Of a stretch of DNA of 64,000 nt, positions 1 to 6,666 are shown piece after piece (positions within the stretch are counted from its first letter, which is position 1; each line of letters begins with the position of its first letter). Below the pieces are notes generated by a model. The model did no database searches. It was not told the origin of the DNA and saw nothing but the letters and a program-made list of their open reading frames with translations. The DNA lies in contig NZ_WVEM01000001.1 of assembly GCF_009847015.1 (NCBI RefSeq), positions 620,001 through 684,000 on the forward strand. The letters run 5' to 3'. The DNA comes from Sunxiuqinia indica (GTDB lineage Bacteria; Bacteroidota; Bacteroidia; Bacteroidales; Prolixibacteraceae). Both the position numbers and the translations under genes were made by a program.

Positions 1-1430
1 TTTCCCTGATCATCGGGCAGGTCAACATACAAATAGAGTCTCCCCTGCTCCTCTTCGATCTGATACGTATTCAAACCAACGCAGACCGGCGTTCTGGCAG
101 GAGATCCATCGGCCAACTTGAACCGTCCGTTGTGTTTCGGACATTCAATAACATCGCCCAAAATAATGCCATCCGACAGGTGCGTATTGCCGTGGGTACA
201 CATGCCATCAGTTGCATAATAGGCACCATTGGCATGATAAACAGCGTAGGTACGCTGCTCAAAATCGAACCGTACAATTTCCCCCTCAGCTAACTCTGAT
301 GCCTTACAGATCTCAATTTTACCGTTGTACCAATGTGCTTTGTTGCCAACAATAATGTCAGGCTGCTCGTCATGTTGACCCGAGCGCTCCGGCAGTTTCC
401 GTTCTACATAGTAGTATGGGTCCTTCACTTGTTTCAATATGGCGGGGATAATTTCTTTGAAGGTTTCAATAATCCCATTGTAGGGTTTCGGACAATCGTC
501 TTTAACCAGTTCGTGCAACTGAGGCAGGTTGTGGTAAGGTACCAGTGGAAACATATGGTGCTCAACATGGTAATTCATGTTCCAGTACAGGAATCGGTGA
601 ACCCGGTTCATGTACACCGTTCGACAATTCAAGCGGTGGTCGAGCACATTTTCCTGTAAGCCGGCATGCTGAGTAAATCCGTAAACGGGCATCAGCCAGG
701 TGCCAAACAAGGTTGGCAAACCGATAAACATTAAAGGCAGAATGGTTCCGTAAAAAACAGATAGAAAAATGACAAACAGGAAGATAGAAACATATATCCG
801 GGCTTTAAATATCACCTTCCGCCATTCCCTTTCCGGCACGTAAGTAGCAACTTGCGGATCGATTCGGCCGCTGGCATGGGTGATCATTTTCTTAAATTCG
901 GGAACAGCACTTGCAACACCGAAAAAAGTCAAGATAATCTGTTTGATATCCGGAGGACGTGGAACAGCAATTTCAGGATCGCGACCCCGGATAATTGTAT
1001 CGCTGTGATGCCGGGCATGACTGTATCGCCAAACGGTTGACTGACGCAAGACCATAAACGAGGAAATTTCGTACAGGACGTTGTTCATCCAGTCGGTTTT
1101 AAACGCTGTGCCATGACTGGACTCGTGCCAGCGTGAATCGGAAGTAGAAGCATACAATACGCTATAGACGATGTACGGAAAAGCAACATACCACGCCCCC
1201 CACCATAGATAAACCAGGTAGCCGGAACCGAAAATCAAACCAAACCACAACAGGGTATCTCTAATTGCCGGGCCATCTTTCCGAACCAACAATTCTCTCA
1301 TTTTATCTTTAGGAACCGGACTGGTGTACCACTGGGCATCGGCCAGTCCTTTTTCTACGGCGCCCTTCGACTCAGCACCAATCAAGCTATAATCCCTATC
1401 AGTATCGCTGTTACTGCTCATAAGTCCCAT
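1..1430 (-). CDS. Membrane fatty acid desaturase fused to a Rieske [2Fe-2S] ferredoxin domain (3' end beyond window)
   Basis: The N-terminal two thirds is a membrane-type diiron desaturase/hydroxylase with three histidine clusters: HESSH, HARHH and HVEHH, plus a QHAGL motif between the second and third. Hydrophobic segments lie between the clusters. The C-terminal part (bases about 330 to 1) is a Rieske-type ferredoxin domain with C-x-H, 16 residues, then C-P-x-H, which would bind a [2Fe-2S] cluster through two Cys and two His. The expected role is O2-dependent desaturation or hydroxylation of a lipid acyl chain, with the fused Rieske domain delivering electrons to the diiron site (inference). 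ATG at 1430 opens the frame; an in-frame ATG at 1421 is an alternative. At least 476 codons are visible and the stop lies outside the window. The electron donor to the Rieske domain is not in view. Confidence 0.88.
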   Translation of the reverse strand, partial: MGLMSSNSDTDRDYSLIGAESKGAVEKGLADAQWYTSPVPKDKMRELLVRKDGPAIRDTLLWFGLIFGSGYLVYLWWGAWYVAFPYIVYSVLYASTSDSRWHESSHGTAFKTDWMNNVLYEISSFMVLRQSTVWRYSHARHHSDTIIRGRDPEIAVPRPPDIKQIILTFFGVASAVPEFKKMITHASGRIDPQVATYVPEREWRKVIFKARIYVSIFLFVIFLSVFYGTILPLMFIGLPTLFGTWLMPVYGFTQHAGLQENVLDHRLNCRTVYMNRVHRFLYWNMNYHVEHHMFPLVPYHNLPQLHELVKDDCPKPYNGIIETFKEIIPAILKQVKDPYYYVERKLPERSGQHDEQPDIIVGNKAHWYNGKIEICKASELAEGEIVRFDFEQRTYAVYHANGAYYATDGMCTHGNTHLSDGIILGDVIECPKHNGRFKLADGSPARTPVCVGLNTYQIEEEQGRLYLYVDLPDDQG

Positions 1431-1690
1431 TTTTATCTTCTGTGCGAGATCAGCTTGTTACTCAAGAATTCATCAAATAACCCTTAGGCCCACTGGCCTG
1501 GCATTGATTCTTTCGTATTCGGTACAGGCTGCATAACAATACAAACCAACATCGGGAGCTCTCTGACAAACTCCTGAACCGACTGCATCTCATTAAGACT
1601 GATATTTTGCCTCCACCACTTGAGGTGGATATTCAATTTAATCTTCAAACAGACAGACGAAATTTTAGTTTAATCTGAAAATGAAGCACA
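1431..1690. other. Gene-free spacer upstream of the desaturase
   Basis: With the terminator at 1691-1723 this makes a spacer of about 330 bases between the desaturase start and the aldo/keto reductase stop. It must contain the desaturase promoter on the minus strand. I see no convincing reading frame, RNA gene or strong promoter match. A frame starting at 1681 on the plus strand only overlaps the terminator and the reductase antisense, so I do not count it. Confidence 0.5.
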
Positions 1691-1723
1691 AAAAAACTCC
1701 TGCTGCTCAAGCAACAGAAGTTT
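1691..1723 (-). terminator. Intrinsic terminator of the aldo/keto reductase gene
   Basis: Read on the minus strand, an imperfect stem of about 13 bp (AAACTTCTGTTGCT pairing with AGCAGCAGGAGTTT) is followed directly by a run of seven T. It lies about 40 bases after the stop codon at 1761. Confidence 0.8.
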
Positions 1724-1760
1724 GTACCAAAATCTATCGAATGCAATTATTTCTTCAAGC

Positions 1761-2744
1761 TTATAATTTGGCTACCTCGTCGTTAATAAACTTCAACTCT
1801 TCGCTGGTCAGGTCAAATGTTGCAGCAAATGCGTTTTGTACCGCTTGGTCTTCATTTCGGGCTCCTGCCAGGGCAATGGTTATTCCGTCTCGTTCAAGGG
1901 TCCAGCGAAGGACTAATTGAGCCAAGGTCACTCCACGCTCATTGGCAATGGGTCTGATGGTCTCCAAAAAATCGTTGGTCTTTTTAATGCTTCCGTCCGT
2001 AAAAGATGGATTCTCTGCCCGGTGATCACCTTTTGGAAAGTGCTGCCCCGGCTTCATCTTTCCGGTTAATAAGCCGCGCTCCAGCGGACTGTAGGCCAAT
2101 ACCGACTTTCCATGACTCTTGCAATACGGAACTGTTTCTTCTTCAATACCACGGTTAACCATGCTAAATGGAATTTGATTTGAGACCAGCTTCGTTATTT
2201 TTTCGGCTTCAGCCATCAAACCGGCATCGTAATTACACACACCAACATGGCGCACTTTACCTTGCTCTACCAGCTTGTTTACCGCTTCAAAGGTCTCCTC
2301 GACAGGCGTTTTCGAATCGGGCCAGTGAATTTGGTACAGATCAATATAATCCGTATTCAGACGCGTCAGGCTTTCTTCGCACTCTTTGATAATACTTTCC
2401 TTTCCGGCGTATTTATAAATATCAATCGGTTTTCCGTCATTGTCTTTACTCTTGAAATAAAAGTCTCCTTTATCCCAATCCCAGCGCAATCCAAACTTGG
2501 TTAAAATCTGAACTTTATCCCGGGGAATTTTCTGAATGGCTTCACCTACAATCTCCTCACTGGTTCCCTGCCCGTAAATTGGTGCGGTATCAATGGAGGT
2601 CACTCCGGCATCGTAAGCCGCTTTAATGGCTTTTACAGCCTCGTTTCGATCGGTCCGGCCCCACATCCATCCACCGGCAGCCCATGCTCCAAAGGTAATG
2701 GCTGATAGTTTTAAGTCTGAATCTGCAAGTTGTCTGTATATCAT
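1761..2744 (-). CDS. Aldo/keto reductase
   Basis: A 327-residue NADP-dependent aldo/keto reductase of the bacterial (beta/alpha)8 type. The catalytic tetrad is visible: Asp52 and Tyr57 in DTAPIYG, Lys83 in LTKFG, and the His in YQIHWPD. The protein is cytoplasmic, with no signal peptide. The C-terminal cofactor-binding part carries GARNEDQA, as in YhdN-type reductases. Such enzymes reduce aldehydes, ketones or sugars, and the substrate cannot be read from sequence. It appears monocistronic, with a terminator just downstream. The start MIYRQLADSDLKLS matches the usual beginning of the family. Confidence 0.9.
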   Translation of the reverse strand: MIYRQLADSDLKLSAITFGAWAAGGWMWGRTDRNEAVKAIKAAYDAGVTSIDTAPIYGQGTSEEIVGEAIQKIPRDKVQILTKFGLRWDWDKGDFYFKSKDNDGKPIDIYKYAGKESIIKECEESLTRLNTDYIDLYQIHWPDSKTPVEETFEAVNKLVEQGKVRHVGVCNYDAGLMAEAEKITKLVSNQIPFSMVNRGIEEETVPYCKSHGKSVLAYSPLERGLLTGKMKPGQHFPKGDHRAENPSFTDGSIKKTNDFLETIRPIANERGVTLAQLVLRWTLERDGITIALAGARNEDQAVQNAFAATFDLTSEELKFINDEVAKL

Positions 2745-2890
2745 ACTCTCTTCTTAATTGATTGGTTCTTTCTATTCGTACTATAAAAATAAGTCACAGA
2801 CCATATTGATTGTTCATTTTTTAACATTTGGATTGACTTGTATCCGGTAAAATGAAGAGAGCAATCGCCGCTTAAGACTTCAGCAAAAGC

Positions 2891-2917
2891 AAAAAGACCC
2901 CATAATGGAGTCTTTTC
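2891..2917 (-). terminator. Intrinsic terminator after the secreted hypothetical gene
   Basis: The stem AAAAGACTCC/GGGGTCTTTT with a four-base loop is followed by TTTTTG on the minus strand, about 30 bases after the stop codon at 2947. The stem is nearly symmetrical and could also act on the plus strand, but no plus-strand gene ends here. Confidence 0.75.
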
Positions 2918-2946
2918 AACCAATGCAATTATCGATTTTAACTTAT

Positions 2947-3588
2947 TTAGTTGGTATAAGCTATTCTTCGGGATGCTTTTCTCAGCAGGATATTAATCAA
3001 ATCTTCGGTACTACTTCCAATGGTACCGTTCAGAGCCTTGTTGTAATTGATTAAAACGTCTCCATCAGCAGCATTATGGATATACATATTCATGACAGCT
3101 TTGTTTGTACTACCCCAGAAACCTACTAATGCGCCCAATACGATAGATGCACCTTCTGACATCGGTTTATTTGTTTCAAAAGTGCCGGAAACCAATGCGT
3201 CTACTTCTAATAATTTTGCTATTTCTTCGGGGGTGTAATCTTTCATGTTTTCATAAGTAATACCATTTCTTTTTAATAGCGCATTGGTTTTATTAGGATC
3301 CTGAACTTTTACCGTAAGCTGTCCTCTTTTTTCCCGTTTCAGAAACCAGGAGTAAAACCCCGTTTGCACACTCTCCCCTTCTGACTTTTCCATTCGATCA
3401 AGCTGTTCCGGAGAAATATTTTTCATCTGTTTGGGACGTAAGGTCACAGAAGATTCGAACGGTATTATCGCTATGATTTTATGATCCTTCGCGATTTGTT
3501 CGAAATTCGGATTTTCATAAAGATGTGTCTGCGCAAAAACAGAGAGGCTAAACAGACAGGCGATCAGAGAAAACATTAATTTATTCAT
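2947..3588 (-). CDS. Secreted hypothetical protein, possibly CsgG/LpoB-like fold
   Basis: A 213-residue protein with an N-terminal signal peptide (basic MNK, hydrophobic core, FA then QTHLY at about residue 19), so exported to the periplasm or outer membrane. I do not recognise the family with confidence. Features seen are an IIAIIPFESS strand after the signal, a central region predicted helical (YTPEEIAKLLEVDALVSGTF), and a Gly/Ala-rich segment ASIVLGALVGFWG. The alternation of an I-A-I-I-P-F strand with LLEVDALVSGTF recalls the CsgG/LpoB group of periplasmic proteins, which oligomerise or activate cell-wall enzymes; this is an inference from pattern only. It has its own terminator and appears monocistronic. 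Confidence 0.75.
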   Translation of the reverse strand: MNKLMFSLIACLFSLSVFAQTHLYENPNFEQIAKDHKIIAIIPFESSVTLRPKQMKNISPEQLDRMEKSEGESVQTGFYSWFLKREKRGQLTVKVQDPNKTNALLKRNGITYENMKDYTPEEIAKLLEVDALVSGTFETNKPMSEGASIVLGALVGFWGSTNKAVMNMYIHNAADGDVLINYNKALNGTIGSSTEDLINILLRKASRRIAYTN

Positions 3589-3966
3589 AATAAGAAGTAA
3601 TAAGTGAATTTTAAGTTAGCTTAAAGAGTTTTTTTAAAAAAAATCGAGTAAATATAAATCTATTTACCTAAAAATAGAAAGGTGCGTATTATTTAAATTC
3701 GTTCCAGTTAAATGGCATCTGGTTTCTGACAAAAATTCATTAAAACGAAGAAGAAGCAAACTAAAACCGGCAACGATTCACATAAACGGAGGTGCTAACC
3801 ACAGCTAGTGTTGTTTAATCCTTTCCTAAATTAGTATGTGCCGACAGCAATATAAGATAATCCTATTGACACATCTAGCGCCAATAACGGCTCAGCGCCA
3901 GGTCTGCGAGTCTCAAAAAGCCTAATCGGCTGAAATACAGAGGTCCCCCATGGCGTGGTTGGAGGT
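3589..3966. other. Gene-free region left of the 42-bp array
   Basis: The first part (3589 to about 3760) is AT-rich and contains a small inverted repeat, TTTAAG/CTTAAA at 3610-3625, in the presumed promoter region of the secreted hypothetical gene. From about 3831 to 3966 the sequence becomes visibly richer in G and C, like the array that follows, but without the 42-base period. A 60-codon minus-strand frame (3831-4013) runs through it and into the array. I do not treat it as a gene because it has no relatives I can name and no ribosome-binding signal. Confidence 0.5.
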
Positions 3967-4260
3967 TTCAAACGCGTTTTATTGGTTCGTTGCCTGCGTG
4001 GGCATGGTTTCAAACGCGTTTGTTATGGCCAGCTGCTCCATGGAGGCCTGATCAAACGCGTTTGCTCTCATCTCCATGGGGCGGTTTATGGTTTCAAACC
4101 TGTTTTTTGCGAATACCACGGCCGTGGGCATGTTACAAAATGCGTTTGGAGGCCTAGCCACGCTGCCGGGCATGGTACAAAACGCATTGCACCGTAAAGC
4201 CACGCAGCCTGGCAGCTGCTAAAAACGGTTTGCTCCAATAGCCATAAGCAGATGCCTCTT
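3967..4260. repeat. Degenerate tandem array, exact 42-bp period, seven units centred on palindrome CAAACGCGTTTG
   Basis: The core starts at 3969, 4011, 4053, 4095, 4137, 4179 and 4221, every interval being exactly 42 bases. The palindrome CAAACGCGTTTG is perfect at 4011 and 4053 and nearly perfect at 3969; the others keep variants such as CAAACCTGTTT, AAAATGCGTTT and AAAACGGTTT. A second conserved block, roughly CCAYG followed by GGGCATGG, occupies the rest of the unit. Inter-core parts are themselves rich in palindromes, for example CTCCATGGAG (4037-4046) and CCACGGCCGTGG (4116-4127). A weaker eighth unit may occupy 4261-4302. Units differ at many positions, yet no insertion or deletion has broken the period. 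Because 42 is a multiple of three, frames stay open on both strands with 14-residue repeats (GFKRV... plus strand, NAF... minus strand), but each is interrupted by stops. Confidence 0.85.
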
Positions 4261-4302
4261 GTATTTTCTGTTTTGTTGCGATGGGTGCGTCATTTTTTAT
4301 GG

Positions 4303-4518
4303 TACTGACCAATTGGCTGCCGTAAATCGTTTCATGGTAACACCTCTCACACAATTATGAACTTAAGATTGTTATAGAACATCTTTCAGGCTCTTGACTT
4401 TTATTAACATATGATTTAATTTTATTCAGCCAAACCTCCTAAAGCATCCAAGGTTAATTAATCGAAATAGAAAAAAAATCAACCGTTTATATTTTTATCA
4501 ACCCTAAAACAAGTAACA
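4303..4518. other. Gene-free spacer between array and DUF6261 gene
   Basis: AT-rich sequence leading into the DUF6261 start codon, so it should contain that gene's promoter. No reading frame, hairpin with T-run or RNA gene was recognised. There is no Shine-Dalgarno sequence before the ATG at 4519 (the bases before it read ACAAGTAACA), as is common in this phylum. Confidence 0.4.
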
Positions 4519-5268
4519 ATGAAGAAGATTAATGCCGTCGTTTTTAGCCGTTTTCGGAACAACGATCATTTTCAGTTTATGACCGATTTTAAAGCCCTGG
4601 TGAGTCGCACAACTCCTGAGGCATTAAACATTGAAAACCTGAACACCGAGTTTAACGAAGCCTTTACGAGTTTAAACAATGTTTTTAAAGTTGACGAAGG
4701 AAGTGTACTAACCGCTGCGATTGGTGGTGCCGATGAAGATCGCGACCGCTTTTGGAGCGCCTTGTCCATGCGTATTCGGGCAACACTAATGGGACCTGTT
4801 GAAGAAGAAGTTGAAGCCGCCGGGGTTCTTCAGCGGGTGTTCGATTTGTATGGTAATGTACGTCAGCTGTCGTTACCCGAAGAGTCGGCTGCCCTGAGCA
4901 ACCTGGTTGAAGATTTGGAGCAGGAGGACAATGCAGCACTTTGCAACATCGTAGGAATAACGCATTGGGTTGCTGCATTAAAAGAGCAGAATGCATTGGT
5001 TCAGTCGTATATGCAAGAACGCAGGCTGGAAAATGCTCAAAAAACAAGCGGTAGCGTGAAGGCTGCCCGCGAGGTGATCGATCCGGTTTATGAGAAAATT
5101 GTTTCGCGGATCAACGCCCTGGTTGAGCTGGACATGGCGACACCCGAAATAACTGAATTTGTTGTTTTACTAAATAAACAGATCAAGGAATTTGAAGAAC
5201 TTTTAGCCATGCGTCAGGGACATCGGAATAGTGACGAAGACAGGCCGATTCCTCCTACCCCTCAGTAA
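4519..5268 (+). CDS. DUF6261 family protein
   Basis: A 249-residue cytoplasmic, largely alpha-helical protein without signal peptide or membrane segment. The opening MKKINAVVFSRFRNNDHFQF and the overall length match my recollection of DUF6261, a family of unknown function found in Bacteroidota. The middle is acidic (EEEVEAAGVLQRV, EDLEQEDNAALC). The tail ends in a charged, Pro-rich stretch (RNSDEDRPIPPTPQ) that looks disordered. It stands alone, preceded by the 42-bp array and followed by a strong bidirectional terminator. No catalytic motif is visible. Its position right after the array raises the question of a functional link, for which there is no direct evidence. Confidence 0.75.
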   Translation: MKKINAVVFSRFRNNDHFQFMTDFKALVSRTTPEALNIENLNTEFNEAFTSLNNVFKVDEGSVLTAAIGGADEDRDRFWSALSMRIRATLMGPVEEEVEAAGVLQRVFDLYGNVRQLSLPEESAALSNLVEDLEQEDNAALCNIVGITHWVAALKEQNALVQSYMQERRLENAQKTSGSVKAAREVIDPVYEKIVSRINALVELDMATPEITEFVVLLNKQIKEFEELLAMRQGHRNSDEDRPIPPTPQ

Positions 5269-5296
5269 AACGGGCAAGTAGTTGTTCTGTCAGAAT

Positions 5297-5334
5297 AAAA
5301 AAGGCATCCTCAAAACTCAGGATGCCTTTTTATT
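5297..5334. terminator. Bidirectional terminator between DUF6261 gene and sucB
   Basis: A perfect 12-bp stem (AAAAAGGCATCCT with AGGATGCCTTTTT) around a seven-base loop, with A and T runs on either side. It can end the plus-strand DUF6261 transcript and the minus-strand sucAB transcript, whose stop is at 5383. Confidence 0.92.
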
Positions 5335-5382
5335 TTCGTATTGACCGGATACCCTTATAAACGGTCGATCATTGCTTGTTTT

Positions 5383-6660
5383 TTACAAATTAAGTAGCAG
5401 TTCTTCCGGATTAGCGCCATCGTTTAATAAGCGTTCCGGGTTTTCAATCAGTTCTTTTAACCTGACTAAGAAACCAACGGAGTCTTTACCGTCAATGATG
5501 CGATGATCGTACGACAGCGCAACGTACATCATGGGGCGAATCTCCACTTTTCCGTTAATGGCTACCGGACGTTCCACAATGTTGTGCATGCCGAGAATAG
5601 CCGACTGTGGTGGATTGATAATTGGTGTTGACAGCAACGAACCAAAGGTACCGCCATTGGTAATGGTAAATGTTCCGCCTGTTAATTCTTCAACCGAAAT
5701 TTTCTTATTCCGGGCTTTTTCAGCCAGGTCTCTCAGGTCTTTTTCAATTTCCGGAACCGATTTACTTTCGGTATTACGAATAATGGGAACCATCAGTCCC
5801 TTTGGAGTTTGAACAGCAATACCTACATCAACAAACTGTGGGCTTACAATTTCTTTGCCGTCAATCATCGAGTTAACAGACGGATGGAAATTCATAGCAG
5901 CGGCCGCCGCTTTGGTGAAAAATCCCATAAAGCCAAGCTTGAAACCATGCTTTTCAATAAAGCGGTTCTGATGTTTTTTGCGTAACTCCATAATCCGGCT
6001 CATATCAACTTCGTTAAACGTAGTGAGCATGGCCGTATCGTTTTTTACTGCCACCAGTCGTTCGCTCAGTTTCCTGCGCAGGGAGCTCATTTTACTACGT
6101 TCTTCTTCGCGCGAAAATTTCTTTTTGGGTGAAGCATGGTCATCTTCGGCCGGAAGCTCCATTACCGCTTCAACCTCTTTTTTCGAAATACGCTTTAAGC
6201 CATTTAGCACATCGTCGAGTGAGAGGTTATTCTCTTCCATCATCTTTTTAGCGACAGAAGTTGTTTTCACATGCGATTGATCTTCGCTACTCTGCTTCGT
6301 TTCAGACTTCGACTCTTTTGGCTTAGCTTCGTCTTTTTTATCCTCTTGTTTCTCTTTTTTGGGACTTTCGTCCTTTTCGGTTTTATCCGAATCCGGTTCT
6401 TTTTTCGAACTTTCTTCGGGCTTTTCCGAGGTATCGATGGTGCAGGCAACTGCCCCCACTTCAATTGTATCTCCCTCTTCAGCTTTAAAGCTAACTTTTC
6501 CGGCTTCCTCTGCAACGAGGGTCAATGTTGCTTTGTCTGATTCAATCTCGGCGATCTCATCATCTTTATCAACGACAGAACCATCTTCGACTAACCACTT
6601 CCCTAACTCAACTTCTGTAATTGATTCTCCGGGTGTTGGTACTTTTACTTCAATGATCAT
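5383..6660 (-). CDS. sucB: Dihydrolipoyllysine succinyltransferase, E2 of the 2-oxoglutarate dehydrogenase complex
   Basis: A 425-residue E2 that transfers the succinyl group from lipoamide to CoA in the TCA cycle. Domain order: lipoyl domain (residues 1-76) with the modified Lys43 in ESDKATL; a long Lys/Glu/Ser-rich linker (about 77-130); a peripheral-subunit-binding domain ([18 protein letters not shown]); and the catalytic domain ending in [12 protein letters not shown], which carries the catalytic His and Asp. The charged linker takes the place of the Pro/Ala-rich linker of proteobacterial E2. It follows sucA with a six-base gap and so is co-transcribed. The E3 subunit is not in this window. 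Confidence 0.95.
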   Translation of the reverse strand: MIIEVKVPTPGESITEVELGKWLVEDGSVVDKDDEIAEIESDKATLTLVAEEAGKVSFKAEEGDTIEVGAVACTIDTSEKPEESSKKEPDSDKTEKDESPKKEKQEDKKDEAKPKESKSETKQSSEDQSHVKTTSVAKKMMEENNLSLDDVLNGLKRISKKEVEAVMELPAEDDHASPKKKFSREEERSKMSSLRRKLSERLVAVKNDTAMLTTFNEVDMSRIMELRKKHQNRFIEKHGFKLGFMGFFTKAAAAAMNFHPSVNSMIDGKEIVSPQFVDVGIAVQTPKGLMVPIIRNTESKSVPEIEKDLRDLAEKARNKKISVEELTGGTFTITNGGTFGSLLSTPIINPPQSAILGMHNIVERPVAINGKVEIRPMMYVALSYDHRIIDGKDSVGFLVRLKELIENPERLLNDGANPEELLLNL

Positions 6661-6666
6661 GGTTTT

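Noticed and set aside
2741-2923. 60-residue minus-strand frame upstream of the aldo/keto reductase
   Set aside because: It spans the terminator of the preceding gene and overlaps the reductase start by four bases; no sign of a real product.
3955-4197. Protein-coding gene on the plus strand made of 14-residue repeats
   Set aside because: Frames are equally open on the opposite strand because the period is a multiple of three; there is no ribosome-binding site, and the Cys/His/Arg-rich product matches nothing I know.
3967-4260. CRISPR array
   Set aside because: The whole 42-base unit repeats with divergence; there are no constant repeats with unique spacers, no leader and no cas genes nearby.
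4154-4354. Minus-strand 66-residue frame ending in the array
   Set aside because: It occupies a different frame from the NAF-type repeats and shows no motif; likely a by-product of the repeat.
6267-6540. Lys-rich and Phe-rich frames in the sucB linker
   Set aside because: They are shadows of the low-complexity Lys/Glu/Ser linker of SucB in other frames.
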